Of a stretch of DNA of 64,000 bases, positions 34,561-43,400 are shown one piece after another. The stretch comes from Kiloniella litopenaei (lineage in GTDB: Bacteria > Pseudomonadota > Alphaproteobacteria > Kiloniellales > Kiloniellaceae). Location of the stretch: contig NZ_LANI01000024.1 in the NCBI RefSeq assembly GCF_000982415.1, positions 29,103 to 93,102 on the forward strand, given 5' to 3'. The notes under the pieces are model-generated. The model saw only the letters and a list, made by a program, of their open reading frames with translations. It was not told the DNA's origin and ran no database searches. A program made the position numbers and the translations under genes. Position 1 is the stretch's first letter, and each line of letters opens with the position of its first letter.

Positions 34561-35475
34561 ATGAATACTAATTATCATCACTTAGAGGCTATGGCGGTTT
34601 TTACCGTTGTTGTGGAAGAGGGCAGCTTCACTCGCGCAGCAACGCGCCTTGGCTATTCGAAAGCTCATGTCAGTCAGCTTGTTTCCCGGCTGGAAAAACA
34701 CTTTAACACTCAGCTCCTTTTCAGGACGACCCGCAAACTGGATCTCACCGAAGCCGGAAGTATTTTTTACGGACACTGTAAAGAAATCGCAGGAAGTGTG
34801 GAAAAGGCCCAAAAGGATCTTGAGGCCATAAAAGGGACTGTTTCCGGCTCTATTCGTTTATCTGCGCCCATTTCGTTTGGGGAAGCTTTTTTGAGTGATA
34901 TTACCCTCGGGTTCAATGACCTTTATCCTGATGTAAGGTTTGAGCTGGAACTGGATAATAAAATCAGGGATTTGCAATCTGAAAACATCGACATTGCTTT
35001 TCGAGCAGCAGCAACGACGGAAGAGAACCTCGTGCCGATTAAACTGGGTAACTGGACAGAATATATCTGTGCATCGCCTCAGTATCTGAAAGACAAACCT
35101 GCGATCAAAAAACCACAGGATTTATTGACGCATCAATTATTGTTAAATGCGAGAAAGCTAGAACCAACTCTGTGGCGATTTCACGATGAAGAGGGGGCGC
35201 ATAGTATTTCCATCGAAGCCAAGCTAAGCGCCCATCACTTTCCAATGCTCAAGAAAGCCATTTTATCTGGTGGCGGAATTGGCAAACTTCCATCTTACCT
35301 GGCAGAAGAAGAAATCGCCAAAGGAGAACTGATCCGGCTTTTAGATTCTTATGAAACAAAGCTCTATCCTATTTTTGTTGTTTATCCCTATCAAACACAT
35401 CTACCAATCAAGGTCAGGAAGTTTATCGATTATGTGAAGAACTGGTTTTCTAAACAGGATCATTTTTTGAAATAG
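34561..35475 (+). CDS. LysR family transcriptional regulator (divergent from SDR gene)
   Basis: The 304-residue protein has a winged HTH at the N-terminus, AVFTVVVEEGSFTRAATRLGYSKAHVSQLVSRLEKHF (about 11-47), followed by RTTRKLDLTEAGSIFY and a LysR substrate-binding domain (about 90-295) in which IDIAFRAA occurs near residue 143. It resembles the regulators of small quinone-type reductase or SDR genes. Control of the divergent SDR gene is inferred from position. Confidence 0.92.
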   Translation: MNTNYHHLEAMAVFTVVVEEGSFTRAATRLGYSKAHVSQLVSRLEKHFNTQLLFRTTRKLDLTEAGSIFYGHCKEIAGSVEKAQKDLEAIKGTVSGSIRLSAPISFGEAFLSDITLGFNDLYPDVRFELELDNKIRDLQSENIDIAFRAAATTEENLVPIKLGNWTEYICASPQYLKDKPAIKKPQDLLTHQLLLNARKLEPTLWRFHDEEGAHSISIEAKLSAHHFPMLKKAILSGGGIGKLPSYLAEEEIAKGELIRLLDSYETKLYPIFVVYPYQTHLPIKVRKFIDYVKNWFSKQDHFLK

Positions 35476-35493
35476 CCCAGATAAGAAAACAAC

Positions 35494-35519
35494 AAGAGAC
35501 GGATATTACAACGTCTCTT
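35494..35519. terminator. Hairpin between convergent LysR and EamA genes
   Basis: AAGAGACG (35494-35501) pairs with CGTCTCTT (35512-35519) in the gap between the convergent genes. It is short and lacks a long T run on either strand, so the terminator call is tentative. Confidence 0.4.
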
Positions 35520-35536
35520 GCTGTTACATTCTTTAA

Positions 35537-36451
35537 TCAGCAGCTTTCTTTAACCTTTGCACGTGACGGAATAACTTTCCAACCCAGATTGACCGCAGCA
35601 GCACTAACCAGAATAAAGACGATACCAGTAAATTGTAATGTGCTCAGTTGTTGGTCATAGAAAATATAATCAATAATCAGGGCAACAACTGGATAGATAA
35701 AGGATAAAACAGCAATAACCGGCGTCTGTAATTTCTGAAACGCTGAATAGAGAATGATGTACATGAAACAGGTGTTGATCAATCCAAGTGCCAATAGATA
35801 GCCCCAAGCCTGTGTATCAGAAAGCGTTGGGGCGGTTGAGAAATCAACCAAGGGGCTCAGCATGACAATACCCAGGGTTACCTGAATAAAGGCAATCAGA
35901 TGGGGACGCATTCCCGTCAAGCGTTTGGTGATGATTGTTGTGATCGTATAGAGAATAGCGGCACCCAAAGCATAACCTGCGCCTTCGATCATAGAGGTAT
36001 CACCCTGAAAACTATTGGCATCCAACTCAATAACAAAAATCAGCCCCAGAAACGCAAGAATTAACCAGACAAACTTGTGAAGGCTGAATGCTTCCCCCAG
36101 GAACAACGCACCAAAGAGAACAAGGAAGAAAGGCTGCGTATGATAAATAGCTGTATTGATGGAAATGGGCGACAGCTTGAAGGATGTGAAAAGCAGGATC
36201 CAGTTACAAACAAGCGCAAAGCCACTTAAAAGAGCAAGGGTTATGTTCTTTCTATTCAGAACATCAGCGGTAAAATAGCCCTTCCACCAACAAAACAGAC
36301 CAAGCCCGATTGCCCCAAAAACACATCTGAAGAAAACAACATTAAAGGGCGTCTGCCCGGATTCAAAAACAAACAGGCCGATAAAACCGGACAGGAACAT
36401 CGCCAAAGACATTTGGGCGACACCAACATTCGAACGAAAAGCCGAGGCCAT
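35537..36451 (-). CDS. EamA/DMT family transporter
   Basis: The 304-residue protein has about ten membrane helices in two EamA repeats (about 10-145 and 160-295). Segments such as TAIYHTQPFFLVLFGALFLGE (about 98-118) and AVLSFIYPVVALIIDYIFY (about 244-262) are typical of RhaT/YdcZ-type drug/metabolite carriers. The substrate is unknown. It is divergent from a second LysR gene, 147 bases apart, that may regulate it. Confidence 0.9.
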   Translation of the reverse strand: MASAFRSNVGVAQMSLAMFLSGFIGLFVFESGQTPFNVVFFRCVFGAIGLGLFCWWKGYFTADVLNRKNITLALLSGFALVCNWILLFTSFKLSPISINTAIYHTQPFFLVLFGALFLGEAFSLHKFVWLILAFLGLIFVIELDANSFQGDTSMIEGAGYALGAAILYTITTIITKRLTGMRPHLIAFIQVTLGIVMLSPLVDFSTAPTLSDTQAWGYLLALGLINTCFMYIILYSAFQKLQTPVIAVLSFIYPVVALIIDYIFYDQQLSTLQFTGIVFILVSAAAVNLGWKVIPSRAKVKESC

Positions 36452-36598
36452 TTTCTTAAACTTTCATAGACGATCAATTAAATTTTCCCGCTTTATCTCG
36501 CTATATGATAACAAAGCAATTTGCGGCGTTGTCTTCAATATGGGTTGATATATAATTTCTGTAAAACAAGAAGATATTAGGCTGATTAAGATAATCTA

Positions 36599-37525
36599 AT
36601 GCTAAAAAAGAGAAAATTGCCGCCCCTAAACTCCTTAAAGGCTTTTGAAGCTGCAGCGCGTACCCGCAGCGTCAAGCTTGCCTCAGAAGAGTTAAGTGTA
36701 TCTGCATCTGCTGTCAGCCAACAAATTAAAACTCTGGAACAGTGGATGGGCTTTAGGTTGTTAAAACGTGGTCCCAATAGCTTTACTCTCACCGACAAAG
36801 GCGAAAGATATTTACAGCAACTAACTGTTTTATTTGATAAACTGGACATTGAAACAGCCAAAGTTATTCATAACTTTAAAAAAACAAAGTTGCGGGTATC
36901 TACCCTCCAATCTTTTGCCGCTGAATGGCTTTCCCCCAGAATTAAAAGCTTTCGTGAAACCTATCCGGAAATACAGTTAGAGTTATTGACATCAGATTAT
37001 CTCGCCGACCTTGCAAGCGAGGAAATTGATCTGGCAATTCGTTACGGGCCGGGTGGCTATAAGGGCGTAAATGAAGAAAAGCTCATGGATGAAATGATTG
37101 GACCGGCCTGCCATCCTGACCTTTTGAAATCGGGTAATGTCTTGTCTGATTACACTTTGCTCAGGGATTCCGGGGGGCCGGAGGGAATAAAACTTACTCT
37201 CGAGAGATGGCTAAACAAAACAACTGAGGGGCCGGGTAATCGTGAAGACAGTATAGCCTTTAGTGATACACACCTGTTGATTAATGCTGCGAGACAGGGG
37301 CAGGGGGTTATGTTGGGGCGTTCTGTTCTTATCGCAGATGATATTAGACAGGGAACCCTTGTCCCCGTCATGACCGACTGGCAACAATCTCCTTTTAGCT
37401 ATTATCTGGTTCATTCAGATATTCGTGGGCTTTCAGAAACGGCAAAATATTTCCGGCGATGGCTGCTTAAAGAAGTCGAGAAATTCGAAGCGCAATTGCC
37501 TGCTTCCCTGGCAGTACCCGATTAA
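36599..37525 (+). CDS. LysR family transcriptional regulator, GcvA-like
   Basis: The 308-residue protein begins with LPPLNSLKAFEAAARTRSVKLASEELSVSASAVSQQIKTLEQWMGF (about 7-52), the GcvA/AmpR group HTH, followed by RGPNSFTLTDKGERYLQQL. The effector domain holds DLAIRYGPGGYKGV (about 142-155). It starts at ATG 36599. The nearest candidate target is the divergent EamA gene; the effector is unknown. Confidence 0.92.
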   Translation: MLKKRKLPPLNSLKAFEAAARTRSVKLASEELSVSASAVSQQIKTLEQWMGFRLLKRGPNSFTLTDKGERYLQQLTVLFDKLDIETAKVIHNFKKTKLRVSTLQSFAAEWLSPRIKSFRETYPEIQLELLTSDYLADLASEEIDLAIRYGPGGYKGVNEEKLMDEMIGPACHPDLLKSGNVLSDYTLLRDSGGPEGIKLTLERWLNKTTEGPGNREDSIAFSDTHLLINAARQGQGVMLGRSVLIADDIRQGTLVPVMTDWQQSPFSYYLVHSDIRGLSETAKYFRRWLLKEVEKFEAQLPASLAVPD

Positions 37526-37582
37526 GTCAACTGGCGTGATTAATGCATAGTTTTTACTGCTTGTTCGCTTAACAAAGGAAAT

Positions 37583-38074
37583 ATGAAAATGTATGTGAAA
37601 ATCATTCTGTTACTGCTTTCTTTTTCTTTAGCAAGTTGCGTCACAACACCCGCTGTAGATGACACGAAAACCTATTTCAGTGATCAAGAGCTGATCGCCG
37701 CAGGGGCAACACAGTTAATGGGTTCTGATATTGTCGGGGCCTTTGCTGGTAACACCCTTTACGGCAGATATGTTGATCATACCAACGCAGAACAAAACCC
37801 CGACGCAAACCGTTGGGTAGAGTTTGTGTCTGGTGATGGTCGTGTTGCCTATTACGATTTCACTCAACTTGTCCAGGGCACATGGCAAATTCGTACAAAC
37901 CTGATCTGCTTTAACTACCAGTTTGAAATTCCCCAGCCAGAGAACTGTTTTGTTGTCTATGGTTTGGGAGATCGACACTTCTTTGTTTCAACCCGACAAC
38001 AGACAACGGGTGATGTTGTAACAACTGTTCTGGGGCGAAAAAACGGCAACGCAGCTGGCCTGGAATTGGAATAA
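37583..38074 (+). CDS. Lipoprotein of unknown function
   Basis: The 163-residue product has a signal peptide with lipobox SLASC (Cys about residue 19). The mature part reads VDDTKTYFSDQELIAAGATQLMGSDIVGAFAGNTLYGRY and continues with WVEFVSGDGRVAYYDFTQLVQGTWQIRTNLICF, likely a small beta-sheet domain similar to DUF995-like secreted proteins. AAGGA lies 5 bases before the ATG. The function is unknown. Confidence 0.75.
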   Translation: MKMYVKIILLLLSFSLASCVTTPAVDDTKTYFSDQELIAAGATQLMGSDIVGAFAGNTLYGRYVDHTNAEQNPDANRWVEFVSGDGRVAYYDFTQLVQGTWQIRTNLICFNYQFEIPQPENCFVVYGLGDRHFFVSTRQQTTGDVVTTVLGRKNGNAAGLELE

Positions 38075-38259
38075 TTTTCGATTGAATATTGTTTAATCAG
38101 AGCATCTGTAAGCTCATGACCTAAATTGGTAGGAAGTCTATGGTGACAAATTGCTCAACCCTTTGTTTTATGTTCACGAATATCCTAGTTTCTGTATTGA
38201 AATACAAAAAATAATGTGTAGTTATAGGGCACAGATTATTACTTATTGAGGTTAAACCA

Positions 38260-39207
38260 ATGTCGACAGGCAAAAGAATATTTATTGATGGCGAAGCTGG
38301 CACAACTGGCCTGCAGGTCCGTCAACGCCTGGAAAATCGGCAAGACCTTGAAATTCTTTCCATTGCGCCAGAATTGCGGAAAGATGCCGCAGCAAGAAAA
38401 GAGCTCTTGAACTCTGCTGATCTGGTTATTCTATGCTTGCCAGATGCCGCTGCGATAGAGGCAGTATCTTTGATCGAAAATCCGGAAGTGCGCGTTATTG
38501 ATGCCTCAACTGCATACCGTGTTGATCCGGACTGGACTTACGGCTTCCCGGAAATGACAGAGGGGCATCGGGAAAAGGTTGCCAACTCTAAACGCGTGAG
38601 TAACCCGGGGTGTTATCCAACAGGTGCTATTGCCCTGTTGCGGCCTTTAATCGAGCGCAACATTATACCCAAAGATGCCTTGATCAATGTACAGGGCGTT
38701 TCCGGCTATAGTGGCGGTGGTAAGGCCTTGATCGAAATTCACGAAAGTGGTGAAGTGGAGCCTTTTGGTACCTATGGGCTGTCTTTACAGCACAAGCATG
38801 TACCTGAAATGACCCAACATAATGGTTTGGTACATAAACCATTATTCATGCCATCAGTCGGTCACTATGCACAGGGGATGCTGGTATCAATTCCACTACA
38901 CTATGCGCAGATGAAAAGTGGTGTGAATGGCACCCTGATTCAGGAAAGCCTTGCCAAACATTATCAAGAAAGCCGCTTTGTCAAGGTCAAAGACCTGAAC
39001 AATACAGACAACCTTGAACGTGCAGCATTTTTAAGACCTGATGCCTTGAATGGCAGTAACGAACTTGAGCTATTCGTTTTTGCAAATGATGCAACAGAGC
39101 AAGCACTTCTGATTGCACGTCTTGATAATCTTGGCAAAGGGGCATCAGGTGCTGCCGTACAAAACCTCAACTTAATGCTCGGATTAGATGAGGACGCCGG
39201 ACTTTAA
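38260..39207 (+). CDS. argC: N-acetyl-gamma-glutamyl-phosphate reductase (short form)
   Basis: ArgC reduces N-acetylglutamyl phosphate to the semialdehyde in arginine synthesis. The 315-residue product opens with IFIDGEAGTTGLQVRQRLENR (about 8-28), and the catalytic Cys is in RVSNPGCYPTGAIALLRPL (about 111-129). This is the shorter, second form of ArgC that in alphaproteobacteria usually follows rpsI. Here it lies 5.3 kb from rpsI. Its stop is duplicated in tandem. Confidence 0.96.
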   Translation: MSTGKRIFIDGEAGTTGLQVRQRLENRQDLEILSIAPELRKDAAARKELLNSADLVILCLPDAAAIEAVSLIENPEVRVIDASTAYRVDPDWTYGFPEMTEGHREKVANSKRVSNPGCYPTGAIALLRPLIERNIIPKDALINVQGVSGYSGGGKALIEIHESGEVEPFGTYGLSLQHKHVPEMTQHNGLVHKPLFMPSVGHYAQGMLVSIPLHYAQMKSGVNGTLIQESLAKHYQESRFVKVKDLNNTDNLERAAFLRPDALNGSNELELFVFANDATEQALLIARLDNLGKGASGAAVQNLNLMLGLDEDAGL

Positions 39208-39219
39208 GCCGGACTTTAA
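39196..39219. repeat. Tandem duplication of the argC stop region
   Basis: GCCGGACTTTAA occurs twice in direct succession, 39196-39207 and 39208-39219. The first copy encodes the last three residues and stop; the second repeats them in frame. Confidence 0.9.
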
Positions 39220-39278
39220 GAAGGTGGATTTTTAAAGTGATATCTCTGGAATAACATCGTTTTATTCCAAGGTAATAA

Positions 39279-39309
39279 AAAAGGACGGGAAACCGTCCTT
39301 TTGTTTTTT
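39279..39309. terminator. Bidirectional terminator after argC
   Basis: AAAAGGACGG (39279-39288) pairs with CCGTCCTTTT (39293-39302) with a GAAA loop, followed by T runs on both strands. It serves argC on the plus strand and the convergent secreted-protein gene on the minus strand. Confidence 0.9.
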
Positions 39310-39328
39310 AATTAATGCCCAGTTTATC

Positions 39329-39676
39329 TTAACCGACGGGATACCATTGCTGACAAAGGCGAGGGCCTCTTGCCTCTTTATTTCCCTGTATACCAAACTG
39401 TAACATTTTCAACGTTCTGTTCGCTAATTCACGAATGTGAGATTCCGGAACACCAGACCGACTTAGCTTTGAACGTGATTTTTTTGCTTTTTCGTTATGA
39501 GAAGCTGATTTCTGAAGCTGGTTCACTTTAGTATAGGCTTTGGCAAGACAGACTTGCTGTTGATACCAACGTGGCTCGTTGAACTTTGCATAACTTGGGG
39601 TCGAAACAAAAAGTGAACTAATGCCAATAGCGGCAACAAGTGCAAAAATAACGGTACATTTGGTGCCTTTAGGCAT
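39329..39676 (-). CDS. Small secreted protein of unknown function
   Basis: The 115-residue product has a signal peptide ending in PSYA (about residue 30). The mature part is basic and helical: FNEPRWYQQQVCLAKAYTKVNQLQKSAS, then a Lys-rich stretch and LANRTLKMLQFGIQGNKEARGPRLCQQWYPVG. Two Cys (about 43 and 108) could form a disulphide. No family is recognised. Transcribed from the opposite strand with a shared terminator. Confidence 0.7.
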   Translation of the reverse strand: MPKGTKCTVIFALVAAIGISSLFVSTPSYAKFNEPRWYQQQVCLAKAYTKVNQLQKSASHNEKAKKSRSKLSRSGVPESHIRELANRTLKMLQFGIQGNKEARGPRLCQQWYPVG

Positions 39677-39845
39677 ATTTTCTGCTCTCCAGCATAGGTA
39701 AAAACTTTATCACAAGGTCTTATATATGGTTTCCAAGTGATTTAAAAATGGTAAAGATTAGACAAAGTAATTTTTTATATCGCACTTTTTTATTTTTGTT
39801 AACTAAATATTTTGCTTATGAATCTGAATAGAAAGCGAAAATACC

Positions 39846-40391
39846 GTGTCAGGCATCATCAAAAGTTATCAAGGAATTACACCCAAAATATCCAAAGATG
39901 CATTCATCGCTGAAAATGCCGTTATTATTGGTGATGTTGAAATCAGGGCAGGGACCTCGATTTGGTACAATTGTGTGCTTCGTGGTGATGTGAATTCCAT
40001 TACAATTGGCGAAAACACAAATATACAGGATGGCACAATCATACATGTGAACCATGACCGAACTGGCAGTAATTATCGTGAAACAGGCGGAGGTATTCCA
40101 ACCCGCATCGGCAGCGGCGTTACCGTAGGTCATATGGCATTATTGCATGCCTGTGAAATTGAGGATGATGCCTTTATCGGCATGAGATCGGTTGTTATGG
40201 ACAAGGCCATTGTAAAAACAAATGCCATGGTCGCTGCCGGCGCTTTAGTTACGCCGGGTAAAGTCGTCCCAACCGGTGAACTCTGGTCTGGCTCACCCGC
40301 AAAAAAATTCCGCGATTTAAAGCCAACAGAGCTTGAGGAAATTAAATATTCAGCGATGAACTATAAAAAATTAAGCGAAAGCTATTCCTGA
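39846..40391 (+). CDS. Gamma carbonic anhydrase-like protein
   Basis: The 181-residue product is a left-handed beta-helix protein with hexapeptide repeats. Metal-binding histidines are in IIHVNHDRTGSN (about 67-78) and TVGHMALLHACEIEDDAFIGM (about 93-113). FAENA-like IAENAVIIGDVEI and GTSIWYNCVLRGDV (about 36-49) are typical of the YrdA/gamma-CA-like family. GTG is the start, with no clear ribosome site. It may be a carbonic anhydrase or an inactive relative. Confidence 0.9.
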   Translation: MSGIIKSYQGITPKISKDAFIAENAVIIGDVEIRAGTSIWYNCVLRGDVNSITIGENTNIQDGTIIHVNHDRTGSNYRETGGGIPTRIGSGVTVGHMALLHACEIEDDAFIGMRSVVMDKAIVKTNAMVAAGALVTPGKVVPTGELWSGSPAKKFRDLKPTELEEIKYSAMNYKKLSESYS

Positions 40392-40473
40392 TAATATAAT
40401 CAGAAGTAGCTTTCGCTATGTGTTAATCAGCACTACGGTTACAAAAGGTAGTGTTAAATTGTAAAAACAGATC

Positions 40474-43400
40474 TTACTGAACGATCAGGTTGTCATTATC
40501 AAGCATGGAATTAACCAACTGCTGACTATCGGCAAAACCATTCAGAAGATCAATTCCTTCCAGCGCAATGGAAGTTGTTGTTTCCATGCCTTGTCCAAAC
40601 TGATCTGGATCGACTTTGATCAAGGTATCACTGCCATCATAACTGATATCCAGATAATCATTTAAAAGTGCGGCCAGATCATCATTTTCCAGCCCATCTC
40701 CCAACGGTGCATTTTCAAATAAGTCTCTCAGATCAATCCTATCACCTTCATTTGGATCAAAGTCTGCAATAATATTATCAAAACCAAGATCTTCCGTGGT
40801 AAAGACAAAGACATCACTACCCGCGCCACCGATAAAAATGTCATCCCCTGCATTACCTACAAGGCTATCATTCCCATCACCAGCAATAAGGATATCGTTC
40901 TGATTTGATCCCGTTAGATCAGCGCCTTCCTGGATAATAATTTCAACAGACGCATTTTCTGTCTGATCACCATTTGCCACTTCATAGTCAAAAGAAGGCA
41001 AATCACCGGAATCATCCAGAGAAAAGTGAATAGTTTCAGACTGGTTATTGTGATTAACATCACCACCCTGCGCATTATCAGCATTGGTAATTTCATGATC
41101 TGCTTTCAATCCATCGTTCTCTAACAGAACATGATCCGGAATGATGATCTCATCAGTAATATTGGTGATGATTTTGTCATCAGCAGCAATCCAGGTTTTA
41201 CCATTAATATTCAATATGGCCTGTGATGTATCACCGTCAAAATCCTGAACGGTATAGACAAAGCTTTCCGTAAAGGCCTCTGTAAATTTTTCGATATTAT
41301 AGACGTACGCCCCCGTCAGGGTATTGACCTCCAGCTTTGCGTCTTCCCCGGTTAGAATCGTTATGATGTTGTCATCTTCCTGACCATCATCATTGTTATC
41401 TGTATAGGTCTGACCATTGTAAACAACTTCGGTAATGATCAACGGCTCATCTGCACCGGAAAAATCATTAGCAAAAAGGTTTCCATTTGCAGTGCCGCCA
41501 TCTTGCTGATTGTTAATCAATGCCGCATTGAGGTCGTCATAGCTGTTAATGATAATTGGGGCCGCTTCGTCTTCCCCCGCATCGACTTTTTTAATGTGAT
41601 CAAGATCATCACCGATCCCGACCCCAACAATATCGATGTTGTTGGAGACGAGGTAATCATTCCATTCATCATATTGCTGATCTGATGGAGTATTGTTTTC
41701 GCCCCATGGTTCACCGTCACTCAGGAAATAGATGCGATTGACCGCACTGGGGTCAACGACAAAATCACTCTGAATTACATTCAATGCATCAATGTAGTCT
41801 GTTGATCCGGATTCATAAACAAGCGCATCAATGAAGCTTTCGAAATCTGAATAGTTATCAAAAATTCCATCAAACTCTGCGTCTGAAGAGAATGTGAAAA
41901 TTGATATTCTGGTCACACCATTATCGTAATACTGCTTTGCAGCATTCTTAACGGCATCTTTTTGCAGATCCCACTGTTCCTGACCGACACTGCCGCTTTC
42001 GTCCAATACAAACGCGATATTGTAATGAGCATCACCATCGTTGATCAGAACAAGGTCTTCATCGTCAACTGCCGCAGGAACATCATCAACGATTTTAAGA
42101 TCAATAAAACCCTCGACATGATCATCATCACCATCCGTAGCGGTAAAGGGAATGGAAAGAGACAGAATGTTTTCACCCGCGATATCCGCATGGTCCAAAG
42201 CCTTGATCAAGGTGAACTCGAAAGTACCTTCTTCTGCATCAAAGCCGACAGTAAAGACGGCATCTCCATTCGCACTGGCCGTCAAAACGCCAGTGTTGGC
42301 ATCAAAGCTGTAATCATCCAGATCAACGCCACCGGATTTCAAACCCAGTTGAAGTAAATCGGCCAGTTGCTCGTCTGAAAGATAAATCGAGCCAGCCTCA
42401 TCTGTGCCAAAATCCACGTTTAAGTTACCAGAGACAACAACACTTTCTTTGTCCGGGTCACTACCATTGGGCAAGTCATCTTCATCAACCACATGGGCTG
42501 CCATCAGGCTGACGCCATCTATATAGGCACCAAGGGTATTTTCCTGTCCCGTACCAAGAAATGTCAGGTTGGTTGGCACGCCTGTACCCGCCACGACAAC
42601 AGTGACTTTTTGCCAGCCATCATTGGCATCTGCAGAGTTTTTGACAATGACCTCCTGATCACCCCAAAGGACTTTGAAGCTGCTACTATCAGCCTGTCCA
42701 TCGTTTGGGCGAGGGGCGTACCAGAAGGTTAGTACATAGTCTTCACCTACATCTGTACCATCGACGATCTGCTCTAATGTCGCATTACTGTCCGGTCCGT
42801 TGTGTCCATCCAGTTCAACTTTACTGTTACCTTCTTTGGGGGCAATGCCGCCGATATTACCTTTCTGTACTTCAAACGGATTTCCGGAACCATTGGTCCA
42901 TCCTTGGATGGCTTCAAATGTCCCCCAACCGTTTCCATTCATAGGATTGGTTTCGAAGCTGCCATTTGTAATCAGTTCCTGATTTTGCACTGGTGTAAAA
43001 CGCGGTGCATCATCTTCAATGGTAAAGACACTGGTTTCATCGTTAAACAGCAAAATATCTGCACTGTCCTCTGCCGTGTCATCATCACCATCCGTTACCT
43101 TCACCGTCAGTTTCAGCCCGACGTCGATCGCTTCTTCGGTCAAAAGGGACAGGGCTTCGTCAGTATCTGTTGTATCCGGGTGATCCAATGCCACGTATTG
43201 TTCAAATACGAGATCCGCATTTTCGGGATCGTCTGCATTCTCGACAAAAATACGGAAAGCAATGCCTTCCAGAATATCATCCTGATCGGCAAATTGATCA
43301 AACCTTCCAATAAGCTGCCCATTTTCAAGGAAGAGGTAGATTGTTGTACCCGCATAGTCAGGACCACTGGTTCCTTGCGTAACAGAGAGCATTGTTTCCA

